DNA from: Mastigias papua
Taxonomy: Eukaryota; Cnidaria; Scyphozoa; Rhizostomeae; Mastigiidae
Assembly: GCA_964019165.1 (NCBI GenBank)
Contig: OZ025269.1
Location: 11,567,614-11,631,613, forward strand
Reading direction: 5' to 3'
DNA length: 64,000 bases
A model generated the notes under the pieces. The model had not been told where the DNA came from. It did no database searches and saw only the letters and a list, made by a program, of their open reading frames with translations. Both the position numbers and the translations under genes were made by a program. Below, piece by piece: positions 39,469 through 49,079 of the stretch (within the stretch, counting starts at the first letter, position 1; the number at the start of each line of letters is the position of its first letter).

Positions 39469-40452
39469 ATGGGTGTTCACGATGGAACTCATATAATCGA
39501 TCAAATAAACGATCAATATATAAAAAAACGCGAAGACATTAATATGCATAACAGAAGAATCGATAATCTAAAAACGATTTGTATGACAGATTCAACAAGT
39601 AATTTGAACTTTGCTATTAATATGAACTGTTTACTGAACTATAGCTTCACACGGTTATGTCAAACATTGATGTGGGAATATTATCAACAAGCAAATGCTT
39701 TCTACAATTTTCCAACTTCAAATAGTCACGAGTTAACTTACGATTCAGTAACAAGAAAAGTATCTAAAATTTTTGATCAAAGTCTCTCACAGGATGACGC
39801 GTATCAGAGTGATATGGCAAAAATGCCCGTGATCTCAGATAAAAACAATAGAATAAAAAATCGATATTATATTGAGTTTTCAGGCTCTGATCGTCTTTTA
39901 TCAGACATTGATTTAAACCCTGCTGTTGGGGCCGATGATATTGTAAATATATTTATTGTTTATAAATTAAATAGTATACCAGTCCATTATTGGGTCAATG
40001 GTCTCTGTGGCCACGATAACGGCGGTTATGATAAGTTCATTGGTCTATATACAAATAATTTAATTATTTCAGGCACAGTTAATAATTTCATCAACATTGG
40101 TACTGGCGTAGTAAATGGTTATCAGCCTCATGCGCCATTTAAAAACAAAGCGAATGCATCTGTATTAAATGTATGGATTTGTTTAAGTGTTCATTGGAAT
40201 ATCGCATCAGAAAAAAGTTTTGTTTATATAAATGGTGTAAAAATCTGCGATTTTATGAGCCGTGTGTCGACGGGATCGAATAAATTAACGATCGGAGATC
40301 TCAATCCTGGGGGAATTTCAGGAATGGATGGATCGATTGCCTCATTTCTATTATATAAAGGATCACGAATGGAATCTCGCGACATATTATTGCATCATCA
40401 TGTTTTTTGTTCACAATGGTTTAATATAGATCATGAACCAATAACATTCTAA
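39469..40452 (+). CDS. Virion surface protein candidate with laminin-G-like lectin domain (327 aa)
   Basis: The ATG follows ATTATATATATA. Residues ~1-120 are helical/linker. Residues ~140-327 have a concanavalin/LamG pattern: FSGSDRLLSDIDL, VNIFIVYKLNS, WICLSVHWNIASEKSFVYIN, KLTIGDLNPGGISGMDGSIA and FLLYKGSRMESRDI. Such jelly-roll lectin modules occur on tail or fibre proteins of phages and large DNA viruses. It lies immediately after the protease and before the fibre-like gene. Receptor or glycan binding is inferred. Confidence 0.65.
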   Translation: MGVHDGTHIIDQINDQYIKKREDINMHNRRIDNLKTICMTDSTSNLNFAINMNCLLNYSFTRLCQTLMWEYYQQANAFYNFPTSNSHELTYDSVTRKVSKIFDQSLSQDDAYQSDMAKMPVISDKNNRIKNRYYIEFSGSDRLLSDIDLNPAVGADDIVNIFIVYKLNSIPVHYWVNGLCGHDNGGYDKFIGLYTNNLIISGTVNNFINIGTGVVNGYQPHAPFKNKANASVLNVWICLSVHWNIASEKSFVYINGVKICDFMSRVSTGSNKLTIGDLNPGGISGMDGSIASFLLYKGSRMESRDILLHHHVFCSQWFNIDHEPITF

Positions 40453-40464
40453 TATAATATAAAA

Positions 40465-40557
40465 ATGAACCATCATACATTAATATATTTCATTGGTCGT
40501 TTGATTTATATAATACCATTACCATTAATATGGTTATTATTATTTCAATTATTATAA
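40465..40557 (+). CDS. Tiny hydrophobic peptide (30 aa)
   Basis: The ATG at 40465 sits directly behind TAATATAATATAAAA, as good a copy of the start-proximal motif as the large genes have. The peptide is MNHHTLIYFIGRLIYIIP followed by LPLIWLLLFQLL, one membrane segment. It lies alone between two surface-protein genes. It could be a small membrane protein or merely the leader of the fibre transcript. Confidence 0.4.
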   Translation: MNHHTLIYFIGRLIYIIPLPLIWLLLFQLL

Positions 40558-40568
40558 CATATATTATA

Positions 40569-42773
40569 ATGGGAAAATATGATGGAGTAATCAGCGATAA
40601 CAAAGATTATGAACAAGTTAAATTTAACATGAACGATTTTCACTGGTCTAATGACAATATGATAAACATTAATAAAAATCTTAAATTCATCCTTCATAGA
40701 TCTCAATATAGTGATAAATTCACGATTACAAACGATACGTTAGATATCGATAAAGATAAAATTGAAATTAACCCTAAATCTATTATTCCTATAGATTCAT
40801 CAGGCGTGCCTTCAACTATTATAAGCGTAAATGGAGATGATAAATTGATGTTGAATTTATCAAGTGATTTTATGACTTTGAACAATAGTCTTTATTGTAA
40901 CTTAGGAGCAGGATTAACGAGAGATGATCAAAATCGTGTTACAATTGCGTTAGCAAAATGTAATCTCAAGTTCATAAATGGACAATTATGTTTTGATACT
41001 TCTGCTCTAATCGATAATTTAAATACAATAAAATTAGATAATAAACAAAGATTACGGTTAGATTACTCAGCAGATGATTTTTTAAAGGATTCTACAGGTA
41101 AATTATGGTTAAAGATATATGATAATCATCTCAAACGTACGCAAAATGGCGTTGAATTAAATATCGATAATGATACAATTCGTTATGATACAAATCAATC
41201 TAAAATAATTTCAAGCATAAATAAATATGTTGTTCCTAAATACGATCAAAATGGCGATATTTATATTGATCAGACGAATAACAAGATGAAAATCAACATA
41301 AACAACTACGTGGATGATAATGTTGGAAGTAAGGTAATAATGAATACACAAAACAAGATAGATCTCGATATTGTAAATCAACAGTCAGGCGAAATATATT
41401 TTGAAAAACCAAATGAGCTTGCAATCCGACCTTCACCGTATTTTTCACGCGACTCATCAGGACATCTTCTACCAGTCGTAAACAATGATCATGGATTGAA
41501 TCTCAATAATCATAAACTCAATTTAGACGTAAGTCCGCCATTAAATTATGTAAATAAAAAAGTAACATTGGATTATGATGCCTATTTTAAAGTAACAAAT
41601 AACAAATTAGATATCGATATTACAAAACTAACAACAGACATTATTATTCCTGGACAAGGCATAAAATTAAATCACGATCGCACGTTATCGATTGACACTT
41701 CAATCCTCACAAGTTTAATAAATGTATCAGCTTTAAGTGGTCTTCAAATCGTAGGAAATCAATTGATCGTAGATGAGGCGCTCATGGGATCTAATTTAAT
41801 TAGATTAAACAGCAATTCGCCAATCAAAAGACGGGCTAATAACTATTACGAGCTCGAATTGGACAATATTAGCATAATCTCTGATTTTACGAGTGGCGCT
41901 TTGAAGGTTAAAGACACATACATGCCATCGGTTGTCACAACAGATTATATTAAAAATAAAGTAATTAACGAATCGTACTTTAAAGAGTTGTTAAAATTTC
42001 AAGGACCGGCCATTTTAAAACGATGTAGTTTATGTTGGTGGAACCTCGATTGTGAAGCAGATACTGAAAAAATAATTGGTACATCAGATGTTAAAATTAA
42101 GAAATTTCACAATCAACAGCATAAATTTAATGATTTCTTTTATTTTACTACTGAAAATGACCCTACATATTATTACAAGCATTATAGTATGGCGATTTTT
42201 AATACTGTTATAAACGATAATTATATTTATTTTAATAATACCAACCAAAGAATAAAATTTACAGATATATTTTATAAACAAACGGAGTTATCATCATTCG
42301 CATTTAATTTCGTGATAGAGCCTGAAAAGAAGGTTGTAGATTTAAATAGTACGTTAATAGAGTGTGAAAATGACAATTATATTAAATTATTATATAATAA
42401 TCAAGGCTTAATATTTAAGTTCGGGAAAATGATCAGTTTAGTAGATTCATTTGATCCGAATGAAATTATTGTATCAACAAATTCAATGTTAAATAAAAAA
42501 AATGTTATAACGTTTTATTATAGTTTTAATACAATATTAATTATTTTAAATAGTCAAATTGTATATAACAATACTAATATTATATTGTTATCCTTTGAAC
42601 AAGGCAAGGATAACTTGTTAACACATAAATACAATGACTTTTATATCGGTAATAATTATAATAATTCACAACCGTTTAACGGTCGAATGTATAACTACTC
42701 TATGTTGCAGAATATAACAAAAGAAGAAATAATAAATTTACATGAGTATTATAAGTACATCCATAATATATAA
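40569..42773 (+). CDS. Fibre-like protein: repeated shaft plus lectin-like head (734 aa)
   Basis: The ATG at 40569 is behind ACATATATTATA. Residues ~30-470 consist of short repeated beta units with alternating hydrophobics and turn residues, such as NNHKLNLDVSPPLNYVNKK and GQGIKLNHDRTLSIDTS. This closely recalls the triple beta-spiral shaft of adenovirus fibre. From ~482 on (CSLCWWNLDCEAD) a globular domain with LamG/concanavalin pattern follows, ending DFYIGNNYNNSQPFNGRMYN. A trimeric attachment fibre is the best interpretation. I infer structure from periodicity, not from an alignment. Confidence 0.65.
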   Translation: MGKYDGVISDNKDYEQVKFNMNDFHWSNDNMININKNLKFILHRSQYSDKFTITNDTLDIDKDKIEINPKSIIPIDSSGVPSTIISVNGDDKLMLNLSSDFMTLNNSLYCNLGAGLTRDDQNRVTIALAKCNLKFINGQLCFDTSALIDNLNTIKLDNKQRLRLDYSADDFLKDSTGKLWLKIYDNHLKRTQNGVELNIDNDTIRYDTNQSKIISSINKYVVPKYDQNGDIYIDQTNNKMKININNYVDDNVGSKVIMNTQNKIDLDIVNQQSGEIYFEKPNELAIRPSPYFSRDSSGHLLPVVNNDHGLNLNNHKLNLDVSPPLNYVNKKVTLDYDAYFKVTNNKLDIDITKLTTDIIIPGQGIKLNHDRTLSIDTSILTSLINVSALSGLQIVGNQLIVDEALMGSNLIRLNSNSPIKRRANNYYELELDNISIISDFTSGALKVKDTYMPSVVTTDYIKNKVINESYFKELLKFQGPAILKRCSLCWWNLDCEADTEKIIGTSDVKIKKFHNQQHKFNDFFYFTTENDPTYYYKHYSMAIFNTVINDNYIYFNNTNQRIKFTDIFYKQTELSSFAFNFVIEPEKKVVDLNSTLIECENDNYIKLLYNNQGLIFKFGKMISLVDSFDPNEIIVSTNSMLNKKNVITFYYSFNTILIILNSQIVYNNTNIILLSFEQGKDNLLTHKYNDFYIGNNYNNSQPFNGRMYNYSMLQNITKEEIINLHEYYKYIHNI

Positions 42774-42795
42774 TAAAATTATAATATATATTATA

Positions 42796-43239
42796 ATGGA
42801 TTCACCGAGAAAAGTTATCAAATTTATGAAACAAAATTTCTATATTTTTGAAAAGCAATATGAAGATGTTGATAAAAATGTCTTAAAAGCCGGTTTAGCT
42901 TATAAATATTTATTGGCTGTTTATTTAGACATTAAAAATATAACGATTGAACAAATCTTAATTGAAAATGAATACGACCTTGGCTTAATAGGCCCAGGCC
43001 ATAATTGTATTACAAGCATTTGTGAGAAAATCTGCCCAAATCGCGTCTGTCATCTTCACTCAATTCTTCATGACTGTTACGGCCGTATTTACACGAAATA
43101 TAATCAAGGGCGTGGTTATGTTTATATGTTTAAGGCACCGTTTAAGTGGATGAAGAAATGTTCGTTATTCGGTCATATCAGTGGATTGTTGTATTCAATT
43201 TATTATAATATTAGATATTATCGTGAATATCAAACTTAA
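42796..43239 (+). CDS. Second phospholipase A2-like protein (147 aa)
   Basis: The ATG at 42796 follows TTATAATATATATTATA. A calcium-loop-like GPGH (66-69) lies 26 residues before a His-Asp pair (H92-D93) in CHLHSILHDCYGRIY, with several cysteines between (C71, C75, C79, C84). This is the arrangement of viral and secreted PLA2s. N- and C-terminal parts are unfamiliar. It overlaps the convergent gene on the other strand by 29 nt. Catalytic activity is inferred from two motifs only. Confidence 0.5.
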   Translation: MDSPRKVIKFMKQNFYIFEKQYEDVDKNVLKAGLAYKYLLAVYLDIKNITIEQILIENEYDLGLIGPGHNCITSICEKICPNRVCHLHSILHDCYGRIYTKYNQGRGYVYMFKAPFKWMKKCSLFGHISGLLYSIYYNIRYYREYQT

Positions 43240-43771
43240 TTATTTCTTTTATCTTGTTCCATATGATTAAATATTCGTTTGTTTTTCTAACATTATTCCG
43301 TATTTTAATATTATGACATTTTCCATGTTTTAAGAATTCAATGTATATTTGTCTGATAACATATTTTAAATTAATCTTTTTAATCATATTATTGTCTTTT
43401 TGCCATTCAATAATTTTATTACAATATTCTAAGATAATATATTTTTGATATTCACTCATAAGTATATTATATTTTTTGTTAATTTCATGTAAGGTGTTCA
43501 GAATATAATATTTTCTGTGATATATAGACTTCTTCTTATTATAATAGCAATCATATGGTTGTAAATCAGCATTGAAATAATTTATTAAACACGAGCAGCT
43601 TTTACAGTATTTCCCATTTTCATGAACATAATAATCAATACCATTACAATTCTCACATTCATCGTGTTCTTTTTTGACTTGATATTTTAATATCTTAAGA
43701 TATTTATCACAATAAAGACAGTAAGATTGGTCCATTTTAAGTAATTGAATATGAATGTCACGATTACACAT
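43211..43771 (-). CDS. Zinc-ribbon protein, VLTF3-like transcription factor candidate (186 aa)
   Basis: Minus-strand gene with three CxxC-type pairs in the first 65 residues (YCLYCDKY, CENCNG, YCKSCSC). A helical region follows with HRKYYILNTLHEINKKYNIL and LKYVIRQIYIEFLKHGK, ending in NEYLIIWNKIKEIIKF. An N-terminal zinc ribbon followed by an all-helical domain resembles the VLTF3-like late transcription factors of large DNA viruses and some Polinton-like viruses. The gene is solid; the functional call is tentative. It is convergent with the PLA2-like gene. Confidence 0.55.
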   Translation of the reverse strand: MCNRDIHIQLLKMDQSYCLYCDKYLKILKYQVKKEHDECENCNGIDYYVHENGKYCKSCSCLINYFNADLQPYDCYYNKKKSIYHRKYYILNTLHEINKKYNILMSEYQKYIILEYCNKIIEWQKDNNMIKKINLKYVIRQIYIEFLKHGKCHNIKIRNNVRKTNEYLIIWNKIKEIIKFDIHDNI

Positions 43772-43785
43772 ATGTATATTATATA

Positions 43786-44970
43786 TTATATTTGTTTCTT
43801 CAATATGATCTTTTTTTTGATAAATGATCTACACTTCCCATGAGATCTATCATAAGTATTTTGATCATAAAAACTATCAAATAATGCCCGATGACAAAAG
43901 ACATAATTTAAACATTTTATTGAATCATTTTTTAATATAGATTCAAAATCATCTTTAGTTATGATGAGAGAATACTTCTTTATAAAATATTTTAAGAATA
44001 CTAATTTATCGTATTTAATTATTTCTTTCATAATATCCTTAGACACCCATGGGCAGCCTTGATCAATAAGATATTTTATAACACTGATTTTTTTATTTTG
44101 AACAGCTAAACGACACGAGTCGTCATCAAATAATAAAATATCATTTTTACGTAAATATTTCACTATATTCAAATCACAATATTTAACAGCGTTTATGGCA
44201 GTATATAATTCGTAATCACACATAGATTCAACCAAAAATTTGACAGATTCATATAGATTATTTTCAATAGCCAATGAAAATGTATTATGTGTTATTTTAG
44301 ATCCGTTTTCATGAGCATATTCTAAACATTCTCTTTTACCATCTTTTAAACAACATAATGTAGCGCTTAAATCATCAAATTTTAAATCCATGATTTCATG
44401 TAAATATTTTATGATTCTTAAATTATTATTTTTACATGCCTCGTCAATCATGTTTTCATCTGTTGGACATCCGTTTTCGCATGCAAATTCGAGACAACCA
44501 AAATTATTATTTTGTATAGCCTTATAAATTGTCGATTCATCCCATGGACAACCATTATCATGAGCATATTTTAAACAATGTATATGAGCATTCTCAGCCG
44601 CAGCAGCACACACTTGTGTATTCCATGGACATTTATTATCATGTAAATATCTCATAATACCTAATGCATCAGCTTTACAAGCGTTTACCATTGTTTTTTC
44701 ATCAATTGTATCACCATTATCATGTGCGTATTTTAAGTATTGTAAATTACCATAAGCCGCTGCTATATTACATACGCCATTCAATGAACAACATTCTAGT
44801 CTATGAGCTTTTCTTAAACATTCTAAATGACCCATTTGTGCTGCAGACTTAGTACGAGATAAAGAATAATCTTGATCTAATTGTTGATATTTTAACAAAA
44901 TATCAAAACATTTTTCAAAATCATCCATATTCTCTTCTTGTGTGATTTCACAAAAATAACAACTACTCAT
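43786..44970 (-). CDS. Ankyrin-like repeat protein, giant-virus type (394 aa)
   Basis: Minus-strand gene with about a dozen 26-28-residue units: well-conserved ones (NAHIHCLKYAHDNGCPWD) near the N-terminus and more divergent ones towards the C-terminus. The basic tail is IKKKIILKKQI. Its ATG lies 34 bp past the stop of the next repeat gene, in the same orientation. It belongs to the same family as the genes at 27496 and 46180, so these form an expanded set at both ends of the element. Confidence 0.85.
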   Translation of the reverse strand: MSSCYFCEITQEENMDDFEKCFDILLKYQQLDQDYSLSRTKSAAQMGHLECLRKAHRLECCSLNGVCNIAAAYGNLQYLKYAHDNGDTIDEKTMVNACKADALGIMRYLHDNKCPWNTQVCAAAAENAHIHCLKYAHDNGCPWDESTIYKAIQNNNFGCLEFACENGCPTDENMIDEACKNNNLRIIKYLHEIMDLKFDDLSATLCCLKDGKRECLEYAHENGSKITHNTFSLAIENNLYESVKFLVESMCDYELYTAINAVKYCDLNIVKYLRKNDILLFDDDSCRLAVQNKKISVIKYLIDQGCPWVSKDIMKEIIKYDKLVFLKYFIKKYSLIITKDDFESILKNDSIKCLNYVFCHRALFDSFYDQNTYDRSHGKCRSFIKKKIILKKQI

Positions 44971-45004
44971 TATAATTATATATGGCGATATTTCTTTAAG
45001 TATT

Positions 45005-46180
45005 TTAAACGCATTTATATTTTATATATTGTAAGCAATCTTTTATTTCTATATTTCTTGGTTTGATATGTTTTAATATTTTATTTTTGTCATAATAATA
45101 ACCATTTTCAATAGCATATTTCATAATTCCATAATCACCGTTATCTACGGCAATATAAACAATCTTTTTACTCATTGGGCAACCATTTTCATGAGTATAT
45201 TTAAAGCAATCATAATGTCTATTTTTAACAGCCGTTTCACATACTCTCATATTCCAATGACATTTGATGCTACGAAGATATTTTAAACATTCTAATTCGC
45301 CATATTCACAAGCAAGCAAACAGACTGTCGTTTGTCTTCTGTCTATTTTACAACCGTTTTCATAAGCATATTTTAAACAATCTAAACTACCTTTTTTAAT
45401 AGCACGATAAATTGTTCTACTTTTCCATGGACAGCCATTTTCATGAGCATATTTTAAACATTCTAATTCATCATTACTCGCAGCCAATTCACATGTTAAA
45501 CTATCCCAATGGAATTCATTTTTATGAGCATATTTTAAACATTCTAAATGGCCAAAAGCAGCTGCATTTGAGCAAGTGAAAAGATCTTTTGGACAACCGT
45601 TTTCATAAGCATATTTTAAACAATCTAAATGGCCATTGTTTGCAGCACTTCGGCAAACATTGTCATTCCATGGGCAGTTATTTTCATGAGCATATTTTAA
45701 ACATGCTAATCGACCATTTAAAGCAGCAATAGCGCATGTTTCATAACCCCAAGGACATCCGTTTTCATGAGCATATTTAAGACAATCTAAATGACCATTT
45801 CGTACAGCTGAATTGATTGTCTCACCGCCCCACGAACATCCGTTTTCATGAGCATATTTTCAACATTCTAATTGACCGTATTCAGCGGCTGTAGTACAAA
45901 TATCAGCCCAATCGTATTTTTTTATTTGTAATAAATATTTTAAACAATTTAATTGACCATATTTAACAGCCAAATTTAAATAATGATTTTCATTGATCAT
46001 AAAGATTTCATAATCTTCATTGTTATTTTTATCAAGACAATATTTTAAACATTCTAAATGGCCATTTCTTATGGCTTCCTCTTCATCAGTTGTTACGCAA
46101 CATTTTTTATAACCATGTTTTACAGGAATCGAATTATGATCATTAATTTTTCTTGCACTTAAACATTGTAATGAAAACAT
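45005..46180 (-). pseudogene. Ankyrin-like repeat gene with one internal stop
   Basis: A single frame of 392 codons on the minus strand starts at the ATG at 46180, 39 bp inside the right terminal repeat. It contains about 13 units of the GHLDCLKYAHENGCPWG type. Codon 107 is TGA (45860-45862) where the neighbouring repeat units have the leucine of ECLKYA, consistent with one substitution. Both sides remain in the same frame and are otherwise intact. Truncated products of 106 residues, or reinitiation at 45487, are possible. It is read inward, as a mirror of the gene at 27496. Confidence 0.85.
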
Positions 46181-46212
46181 CTCTTATAATTTATATATAT
46201 ATAATATTTTTT
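46181..46212 (-). promoter_or_regulatory. AT-rich start-proximal element of the right ankyrin-like gene
   Basis: On the minus strand, ATATTATATATATAAATTATAAGAG-type sequence ends at the ATG at 46180. The ATAAGAG-ATG context matches the left ankyrin-like gene and the major capsid candidate. Confidence 0.5.
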
Positions 46213-46218
46213 TAAGTT

Positions 46219-48059
46219 ATTTTAATCTCACCACCCCATGTTATCAATCAATAATAACAAATGAATTAAAACCGCACGAAAATGCTGCAAATACATAATA
46301 ATATTCTTTGTGACTAAGCCAAAATGCCAATAAAATAGGTTAATTGGTATTTCAAATTAAAATTGATACCAAATAATAAAGCCATTTAGTAAGGTTATTT
46401 AGTAAGGCCAATGGAAATTGCTAGTTTATTTTAAAATGAAATTATTAACCAATAAATAATGCCATAGAAAATGGGGCTAGTTTATAAAAAGAGTGACGGG
46501 AGGCAGGCCACATTTTTTAGCTAACGCTAAAAAATAGCATAGCTACGCAAGCTTCGCTATGCTTCACTACGTTTCCTGCTTTTTTCCTACTCCGGCGTTT
46601 TATGCAAGGTTTAACTTTGTCAAAAAAACCTAACGGTTTTTTTAACTTCGTTAAACCAAGCCTAAAACGCCGGGGAATAGTCTGCAGCTAATAAAAGCAA
46701 TTTATTTCTATGAAGCATAATTATTTACCAATTAGTAAATGGAAATATGTTTCTAGTATAAATCCCAAGAAACAGCGAGGATTGAGCAGCGCAATCCTCG
46801 ATTTATGATTCCAAGATATGAAACCAAGATTTAAGCTACTAGCCCCAATTTAAAATAAGAATAAACAACACAAATCCATGAAACCATAAAATGGTATTAT
46901 AAATCACAAGCGAAATAAAAGTACACGAAAATGGTGCGAATTAATATAATTATTAATTGTAACAAATAAAAATACCATAAAAATAGGTTTAATAATCTTC
47001 AATTAAAATCACAACCATTAATACCACCCAATAGATTGGTATATTTTATTGTAACCAATGACGATCATAATCATAGTCGTGGCTTAACTTTTAGTTTAAC
47101 TTTGTCAAAAACCTAACGGTTTTTAACTTCGTTAAACTAAAACTTAAGCCACTCCCCAGTGTCTATAATTCATAAATATAAAAAATTCTTCTAACACTTA
47201 TTTTTATAAACCATAAAATATGTACCATTAATAACGAAGTGGTTTTATATTACCCATAGGAAGATTTTTTTTAAATTATATTAATAATTAATTTCCATTG
47301 TATTATTCCATTTATTCTAAATTAATACCATTACATTTATATCATATTATTTTTCCATTTTATTTATACTAGTCCATTTTAATCCATCTCATATATCTAT
47401 TTTATATCACTATTTCATGTATCTATTTTATATCACTATTTCACATATCTATTTTATATCATTATTTCATGTATCTATTTTATATCACTATTTCATGTAT
47501 CTATTTTATATAACTATTTCACGTATCTATTTATATCACTATTTCATGTATCTATTTTATATCACTATTTCATGTATCTATTTTATATAACTATTTCATG
47601 TATCTATTTTATATCATTATTTCATGTATCTATTTTATATCACTATTTCACGTATCTATTTATATCACTATTTCATGTATCTATTTTATATCATTATTTT
47701 ATATATCTATTTTATATCATTATTTTATATATCTATTTTATATCATTATTTCATGTATCTATTTTAATCATTCATTATACTTCACCATTCTCTCATTCAC
47801 ATTCAATTCTCACCAATCATTTCATAATCCAGTCTATTTTACTATTTCAATTTACAATTCTAATCAACTACACATAAACCCCATTTTATATTTCTGTTAT
47901 TTTACATTTATTAAATTATACTATTTTATAATTTATTATAAATTAATCCATTTTATTTATTATAAATTATTCCATTTTAATTTATTATAAATTATTCCAT
48001 TATTAATTTACACCCCTCTCTGCCCCACTTATACCCATTTTTGTTCCAGATATTCCACT
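46219..48059 (-). repeat. Right terminal inverted repeat of the Polinton (1,841 bp)
   Basis: Exact length match to 25607-27447. Long translated stretches of the two arms are identical. It contains mirrored minisatellite and hairpins. The outermost bases are ...GATATTCCACT, then the ATATAT duplication. Confidence 0.97.
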
Positions 48060-48341
48060 ATATATTATATATGATATGGACTTGTTTCTTGAACATGTTA
48101 CTTGATTACCTCTTGTCCTATAGTAAAATTTCTTTTTCTCTCTGTGTCGTATTTGACTTTATCGTCATTTGTCCCTGATATGTGTTTTATGGGAAGTTCT
48201 GTTGCACGGTGTGTTGTACAGTGCTCATCTGTGAAGTGGATGTCTGTTCATCGTGTTTTGCTGCTTGTACTTTGTAACTTTTTGGTATTACTCTCTCTCG
48301 ATAACTCAAGCCAGGAGGCTTGTTTTTGAAGGAGGGAGTAA

Positions 48342-48822
<481 letters not shown>

Positions 48823-49075
48823 ATACACTCCAGCCTTTGATACTTTTAAGCATTTCTATAAGCAGAACGGGGCCCAGGCAAGACCCCTGAGGAATGCCAC
48901 AAGAGACCACCTTAGGCTTTGATTTATGGCAATTGAGTGTGCAGTATTGTTCTCTGCTGCCCAAACGTGATCCGAACCAGCTTCCCGCTATCCCCCATAT
49001 TCCGTATGACTTTAATTCCTGAGCAGGGTTTTGTAGTCAACAGTATTGAATTGAAACATTGTTTTCCTCTTCACC
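48823..49075 (-). pseudogene. LINE reverse transcriptase, N-terminal half (other side of the nested insertion)
   Basis: Minus-strand frames read FNTVDYKTLL, SWFGSRLGSREQY and the CGIPQGSCLGPVL box, which precede the YADD box found at 24540 in an intact LINE RT. The piece ends at the ATAC target duplication of the LTR element. Frameshifts separate the blocks. The 5' boundary near 49075 is approximate. Confidence 0.8.
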
Positions 49076-49079
49076 CTCT

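Larger units (their letters stand above)
25607..48059 (+). mobile_element. Complete Polinton/Maverick (adintovirus-like provirus), 22,453 bp
   Basis: The ends are AGTGG... and ...CCACT inside a duplicated ATATAT (25601-25606, 48060-48065), the 6-bp target duplication typical of Polintons. The terminal inverted repeats are 1,841 bp each. Inside are the hallmark genes: packaging ATPase, retroviral-type integrase, protein-primed DNA polymerase, penton and major capsid candidates, and an adenain-like protease. PLA2-like, fibre-like, zinc-ribbon and ankyrin-like repeat genes are also present. Base composition is much richer in A+T than the flanks. Equal repeat lengths and identity wherever compared indicate a recent insertion, though the polymerase is frameshifted and one ankyrin-repeat gene carries a stop. 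Confidence 0.97.
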
